This document shows positions 58,198 through 64,000 of a stretch of DNA of 64,000 bases, one piece after another; within the stretch, counting starts at the first letter, position 1; each line of letters opens with the position of its first letter. This DNA is from Thalassia testudinum. Its lineage: Eukaryota > Streptophyta > Magnoliopsida > Alismatales > Hydrocharitaceae. Both the position numbers and the translations under genes were made by a program. Below the pieces are notes generated by a model that was not told the DNA's origin, ran no database searches, and saw only the letters and a program-made list of their open reading frames with translations. The stretch lies in contig JAZHRO010000073.1 in the NCBI GenBank assembly GCA_037157565.1, forward strand, positions 17,490,501-17,554,500. Direction: 5' to 3'.

Positions 58198-58944
58198 GAT
58201 GATGGATGAAGGAGAATTAGGTTCAGATGAATTAGAAGAGATATCGATTGGATAGGGTTGTTGCACAAACAAGGAGGTCGAGGCTTGGCCTCGACGGGAA
58301 TGAGTAGCTAGAAGAGGCCTTAAGGATGGTCTTAAAGACGTCCTCTTGAACATGCACTGATGGAGTAGATGAGAGGTAGAATGTGATGGACCCAATCAAG
58401 ACACCCAAAAAATTTTGGATGACTATAGAGGTTCGGGACGGATGATACCTCTTAGTCAGAAAGCCGTCCACCTGAGAATTACTTTGGCAGCCAGAGAGGG
58501 AGAGTCCCGCAAAGACCCCTACACGGTAGAGTGCCCCCACGGGTTATAGGGTTTCCCCCACCCGACCTCTCTTGTCACTGATGATCCAGATAGACCAGAA
58601 TGGTGACTTGACCTCTTAAGTCTACCAGTTTTAATTAAGATCAAGGGTGCTTATGATTTCACTTGATATTTTAAGATTTTTTTGTGAAAAGTGACCTAAT
58701 TTGAAGATTAGTTAACCCAACAAGGTGGGCCAACTTCACCTGTATTGTCCTCTTGTGAAATTTAGGTCCCTCTTTTAGTGTTCAAATGAATTTAAGAACT
58801 TGATTTTAGGGTTTTACTTGAATAGATCAACTTAATCAAGGTTTAGGCACACATTGTTTTGGAAAGGTCAATTCTTGATTAAGCAAGTGTGTCTCTAAAA
58901 CCCTAAACTGGAATCCTTAATTGGCACTGATTTGGTCCAAGGTC
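58198..58944 (-). other. Leader of element H with its inner end deleted
   Basis: This is non-coding. No primer-binding site is found at the junction with the right LTR near 58945, unlike A1, A2 and D. The shared leader block of A1/A2/B is not recognised. Confidence 0.65.
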
Positions 58945-61655
58945 GAAAATAAATAATATTTATTACTCGAATTTGAAATCCGAGGTCGAGCACAGGGAGC
59001 AATATGGAATTTAATCTCAAGATTGCAATTTAAACACAGTATGAGCAATTTCTAATGAAACTTCAAGCAAGAATGATATATCAATGAAAGTTCATGTCAA
59101 TACTGTAAAAAGAATGGAGTAAAATGGTGATTTGAATCACCAATTACTCCACACAATGATAGCTAAGAGATGCACAATATCAATTAAGAATTTCAAAGAA
59201 ATCTCTTTCTTTTGCTTAAACTCTTCCTCTTTTCTCTTTTCTGTTTGTGCGGGTCCTCTTCTTTCCTTCCTTCTTTCTTCTACCTTTCTTCTTTTCTTTT
59301 CTTTCCTTCTCTACTTTCTCCTCTTCTTCTTTTGCCTTTCTTCTTGCGTGGCTCTCCTTTCTTCTCCTTTCCTTCTTCTGGCTCAAGTCTTCTCCTCTTC
59401 TTCTTGCCTTTCTGCCTTTCTTCTCAATTCTCCTTCTTCACGCAGATGGGGAAGGTTCTTCAAATGGCTAATTGTCAGCTGTTACTCTCTGTAGCAAAAC
59501 CCTTGCCCCCACACACGATCCTCTCTTTTTCTCCCTATGTCACGCTCTCCCAGAGCCTCAAATAGTACCAGGTTATCGGGTTTCGGACCTAGAGTGCACC
59601 CGGGTCCAGGGCTGTGGGAGTGATCGAAGCCGAGGAGTGGAGTTGGGTTAGGCGGGTCGGATCTGCGCCAGGCCCGCGGGGGACAGGTCACGGGCGAGGC
59701 GCAGGTGAGTGGGTGAGCGAGGGACCTCACCTCCCAAGTGTCTGAGGCGATAAGCCCCAGACACTTTTTCAATTTATGCACTGCGATGTGTTCTTCAGTC
59801 TGCGAGGTGGGACTAAATCTCATCGCCTTTCTTTGCGTGCAATTGCAGCTGCTTCTTGGCATGATTGTGGTCAAAGGATCAGTCAAAGAGCCAAATTGGT
59901 TCCTTGGTTGCGCTCTTGGAGATGTTCCGCTGTGCCTAGAGCTTTGCTTGGGGCCTGTAGGTGCTAGAACAGCTTCAAGCTTCGCTCGAAGCTTCGTTAA
60001 TGGCGGCCGAGGTAGAGAATACCTGAAAACAAGAATACGTCCTTGCGGCAAAGTTAAAGAGGTTCAGGAGCTTTGCAGGGATGCGGTGAAGGTGTGGGTG
60101 ACTGTGGCATGCTACGAAGGTGTGTATAGGTGGCTGGCGAAGACGGAATAGGTCGGAGATGATGGGTTTGTTTGGTGGGGAGTTCGGGTAGACAGGAAGG
60201 CGAATAGAGATCGGGGTTTTATGTGCGGTGGGACGACAGTGCTTTTGGGAGTTGTGGCGAGGCGTGTGGATGAGTGTAGCATGCGGAGGACCTCGCTGGA
60301 GATGCTACCAGAGATGGGGAAGACGGAGGTGAGCGGCGGTGGTTGCCAGTTGTGTGTCTTTGAGGGTGGAAAAATGAAATAAAAGGAGAGAGGGAACTAA
60401 AGAAGGGCTTAGCGAGAGGATAGGGGGGCGGAGGGCTCCGATGTTGGTTGACCAGAGTTAGAGAAGGAAGTTGGTGTGGCGAGGCGGCGACGTCGACTGA
60501 GGTAGAGGCACGACCTCTCGTTGGAAGGAGAGGTTCGTGAGGATGAGAGGAATCTAGTCGGTCATCCAATTTGATGCTTGGACGGCTAGAGGAGGAGAGG
60601 GGAGAGGAGTCGCCGGAGCTAAGTCTGAAGGTGGCTGGAGATGGAATAGAGGAGGGTTTCTTCAGCCAAAACTTGCTGAAATGCACTGTCATGCCCTCGG
60701 GATCGTTTTATATGGCTCAGGAGAGGTTTTGAGCTTGGAAGCCAAGCTTCCAAGCTAGGAATCATCATTGGAGTAGGAAACCCAATTGTTCAATGAGTTT
60801 GCATTAGGATTTGGGTGAGAATTGGAGTCCAAGATGCAGCTCAAATTGTAGGAAAATCTCTCAAGAATCTCCCTTCCAATTTTGGAAGGGATTCGCTAAT
60901 CAATCAGGGAGAAATTCCTAGTCGAAGGTCGCCAGAGTAGGACTCCTCCGTGATAATGGTGGAGGGACCTATTTGCAAGGTGTGATGACAAAGATAGGGG
61001 CCTTTTTGTAAGGAATTCAAAAGTTAGGGATCAGAATGAGATAGTAAGAGCCTGACTAGACCAAAATGTAAACTTGGTCAAGATGATCTCAGATTGGGCC
61101 CAAATTTTGGTACAAACCATATTTGGACATAAAGAATCCAATGGTAAAGTTAAATTTAGGTTTTGACCAAGTTTGACTTTGTAATTTATGCAAAAACCTA
61201 AATTAAGGCAAATGTCTGTCTAAGACTATTTTGGGTCAAGACGGGTTCTGATGGTCAAATTGAAGGTTCCAAACCCTAGAGAATATTTTTCTATGAATGT
61301 TAGAGGGTTTAGGTAAGTTTTATCTTGACTCGAACTTTAGTTAATTTAGCAGGTCTGTTTTTAGGGTTTTAAAAGTCATTTAATTATCAAAACACGTGTA
61401 AATCCTTTTCTGTCTGTTTTAACCCACTTGTTAGACTTTTAGGACCATTTGACCCTTAAGTACCCCCTGGGAAAACCTGTGAGTGTACTGCATTCATGAT
61501 ATGATGGTAAAACTGCAGTTTTAATCATATTTTCTTGTCTTTTCCTCAGAATGACTTTGCAATGGAATATGGCTCTCTGGCAGTTATGTAGGAGCATTTA
61601 CTGACTTAATTGGATCAAAATGAGCTAGTTATGGCTCATGATGGTGTTCCAATCA
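58945..61655 (-). repeat. 5' LTR of element H, lacking its inner about 59 bp
   Basis: It matches 48337-51037 to the end. The TGTTCGCAAGC terminus and the next bases seen at 48278-48336 are missing. It ends GGTGTTCCAATCA followed by CCTGG. The polypyrimidine tract is at about 59208-59445. Confidence 0.85.
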
Positions 61656-63436
61656 CCTGGCAGCAACAACTGATGACCTGGGAGGGAACCTGGAGATGGC
61701 CGGAGCACCTGGGTGTGGTAGCGATGGAGAACATGGCCAGAGAACTACAACGGAGGTCGGAGAAGGTTGCAGCGGCGATGCTCCAGCAGGTACTTGAAAC
61801 CATGAATACGGCCTTTTGGCCTTGTTATAGAAACTCAGAGGCTTCTCCTGGAAGAGGCGAATATGCTGGTGGGTGTGGCCTGCAGTGAGGAGGCACGTGG
61901 AGGGCTGACAGAGTCGAGGAAAGTGTGCGAAGGAGGTCGAGTTCGGTGGAGGTGTCGAGGGTGCAAATCCCTCAATTTATTTAGGGGTTTTGGTGAACAT
62001 GGAGTGGCAGAGGTTTTAGGAGTGACGCGAGGGTGTTTGGTGGACTGTGGAGTGCATGCGTGCTCGCTAGAGTGTGGCCAGAGTTGGGGATGGTGATGGT
62101 GACGGTGGGGCGGTCGTGTGGGCGTGCGAACCTAGAGTTTAAGTGTGTTAGTAGAGTTAGGGGAAGGAGAGAAGTTGAAGGGGAGTAGTTGCGAACGACG
62201 AGAGGGTAGAGGCGACGTCGGCTATGATTCACCAGTGCCGTAGACGAAGGAGGCTCCGGAGGGGGGAACGACGATGTCTGAAGGAGGAGGAAGCCCCTTG
62301 CAGGTATGGCAAGGTGCGGACAATGGAGAGGAAGAAGGACCTACTACCTATAGTACGTGGTAGCAAGCGAAGAGGCCAGAGGCGGACGGTCACCAGAGCA
62401 AGGTGGAGCAAGCCGTAGGTCAAGGAAATAGAGGAGTTTTTAGGCCTAAAACTTGCTAAGGAGCAAGGTCTCGTTATGGGGGACCTTTTAAAGGCCAAAG
62501 GGCAGCTTCCAAGCTTGGAAACAAACTTGAGGAGATTAGATTTTTGGGAAATAAGATCCCTGATCTTGAGGAGTTTGCACGAGCTTTTGGATGCGAATTG
62601 AGGTCAAAGACTTAGTTCAGATGATTGGGGATTCTCTCAAGTCATTCCTTCCAATTTTGGAAGGAATTGGTCGAGAAATCAGGGAGAAATTTTAGATTGA
62701 AGGTCAGTGTGTTTGGGTTCACACTATTAATGGATGCAGGGCCGTTTTGAAGAAAATGATGAGAAGTTAGGGGGCTAGATGTAAAGATTTCAAAAGCTAG
62801 GGCCTTAGGTGTGAAAAATAAAGTTTAAATGGAATAAAATGCAAACTAGATTAAGATGGACTCTGGTTGCGCCCAAATTTTGGCCTTAACCTAATTTGGA
62901 CCCAAGGAATCTAATGGTGAAGTTGGATTTCAATTTTGACCAAGTTTGACTAGATAATTTGCATAAAAACCAAAATTAGGGTAAACTTCTATTTGAGACT
63001 CTATTCAAGGTCAAAATAGGTTTAGATGATCAAACAAAGGGTACCAAATCTCATAGAACATTTTTATATGAATTATAGGAGGTTTAGATGAATTTTATCA
63101 TATCCAGAAACTTATTAATTTAAGCGGATCTGAAATTAAGGTTTTGGGTGTTGTTTTGGTTCTTGAAATGTGTGAAATCCCGTTTCTATCTGCATGGACC
63201 CACTTATTTGTCTTTATTGCTCATTTGACCTTCAGTTTATCCCTGACAAACCCCGTGGTTATTGTGTTTTCGTGATATGCTGTTAAAATTATAGAATTAA
63301 CCTTAGTTTCCTGTTCTTTTCTCAAAACATAATGATGTGGAGTTGTAACCCTCAGATGGTTATGTAGGAGCATTTATCTTTTAATCATGACTAAAAGTCG
63401 CTAGTTAGGGCCTATGATGGTGTTCCCATCACCCAT

Positions 63437-63845
63437 CTAAAAAGTAGTAATAAAAAATATTATCTTTATGATTGGGGGACTGTATTAAAATCTACACATC
63501 TCAAAACACCCACAAGACTAACTCAAGGTGCACTACCTCTCTGATTTCGTTACTCAACCGGGATTCTGAGCTATGGAACTGGTACACTTGAAAACACACA
63601 TATAAGTGAGTAGAAATTGGAATAGGTTGAACACTTTTGTATGCCTTAACCTGGTGGTGAGAAAGGCTAATTGATTGAATCATCTAGGCCACACCACTTA
63701 TTGAAAGTGAGGAATCAAGTACTTGCCCCTAAGATTCAATCTTTAGGACTAAACCGGGCACTCCTCAATTTTTTCTAATTTTCAAAGGAAAATATCTACA
63801 CCCGTACTTGAAAACTTGGCATGCCTTGAAAACTTGATTGAATAC
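63437..63845 (+). other. Fragment of an Athila-type leader
   Basis: The sequence parallels B's leader at about 27090-27490, for example AAGTGAGTAGAAATTGG, CTAATTGATTGAATCAT and ACCGGGCACTCC. It is cut at the left by LTR G and at the right by the C-like LTR. With LTR F it may be the remains of one + strand element. Confidence 0.55.
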
Positions 63846-64000
63846 TGATGCAAGAAATACGCGGTTTGTTAAATGATGTAATTAATGTCGTTGCAACACG
63901 TAAATCCACAATCAAACTTTTACATTTATAATACCTAGATAGTGGAGTATCTAGGGTCGTCCAAGGAGGCTAATTTTTTAGTCACAAAGAATGGGTTCTC
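63846..64000 (-). mobile_element. Start of a C-like LTR running off the window
   Basis: TGATGCAAGAAATACGCGG begins a segment homologous to the reverse complement of the LTR C end (46284 down to about 46140). It includes CCTAGATAGTGGAGTATCTA and GGTCGTCCAAGGAGGC. It is therefore an LTR of the C family read on the minus strand, entered from its U5 end. Confidence 0.65.

Larger units (their letters stand above)
48278..61655 (-). mobile_element. Element H: decayed Athila-lineage retrotransposon inside LTR G
   Basis: The left LTR is 48278-51037 and the right LTR about 58945-61655. Perfect CCTGG duplications (48273-48277 and 61656-61660) flank the whole. The internal region encodes Gag, protease, RT, RNase H and integrase of a second Athila family, on the minus strand. 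The inner about 59 bp of the right LTR and the primer-binding site are deleted. Coding regions carry many nonsense codons and several frameshifts. LTRs differ by more than those of A1. Confidence 0.9.
47442..63431 (-). mobile_element. LTR G, related to the LTR of H and split by H
   Basis: The LTR is 47442-48277 plus 61661-63431, about 2.6 kb, from TGTTTAAGAAAATGCG to GTTCCCATCA. It resembles the H LTR throughout (AGGGAGCAAT near 47536, TGATTTGAATCACCAATT near 47672, CTTGCTAAGGAGCAAGG near 62450 and the TAGGAGCATTTA...GATGGTGTTCC end). No internal region adjoins it. The flanks TCCAT and CCCAT could be a duplication if one T was lost at the left end. A solo LTR is likely but not proven. Confidence 0.6.

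Overview
The window is plant nuclear DNA made almost entirely of nested LTR retrotransposons. I found no host protein-coding gene, rRNA gene or complete tRNA gene. Gag-Pol proteins of the Ty3/gypsy Athila lineage, primer-binding sites matching the Athila consensus (TGGCGCCGTTGC...), 1.6-2.8 kb LTRs and deep nesting all indicate gene-poor heterochromatin of a large-genome flowering plant. The species cannot be named from this sequence.

Layout. Positions 1-5565 are AT-rich sequence holding a possible MITE (756-1532) and a solo LTR (2777-4544). Positions 5571-46478 are one old + strand element, here called B, which has been split by later insertions. A solo LTR (B', 7289-15994) sits inside B's primer-binding site and itself contains a complete non-autonomous element (A2, 8576-15666, TSD ATTTG). 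A second large non-autonomous element (D, 16237-26977, TSD ATAAC) sits in B's leader and carries another solo LTR (E, about 17085-18911) in its left LTR. B's 3' LTR is split by a 2.1 kb solo LTR (C, 32613-46284), which contains a full-length but decayed Athila element (A1, 33601-45191, TSD CATCA). To the right are a truncated LTR (F, 46509-47436), an LTR G (47442-63431) split by another decayed Athila element (H, 48278-61655, TSD CCTGG), a piece of Athila leader, and the start of a C-like LTR at the right edge.

How the parts relate. A1 and H encode recognisable Gag, protease, reverse transcriptase, RNase H and integrase, all broken by nonsense codons and frameshifts. A2, B and D have the normal signals of LTR elements but no gag-pol. 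In its place each has one long decayed reading frame for the same kind of protein: a Tyr/Asn/Ser-rich start, a helical middle, a very acidic segment and a hydrophobic C-terminal tail. A1 and A2 share LTRs, leader and 3' UTR, so A1-type elements are the probable source of enzymes for A2.

Most LTRs of this superfamily carry the same modules in the same order: a dyad centred on CACGTG, a dyad built on TTGGATC/GATCCAA, a tRNA-like A-box/B-box pair, a TTTAGTGAC...GTCACTAAA dyad, a TATA box, and a hairpin followed by a CT tract in R-U5. The orphan protein, the shared leader block and the tRNA-like module are the observations most worth following up.
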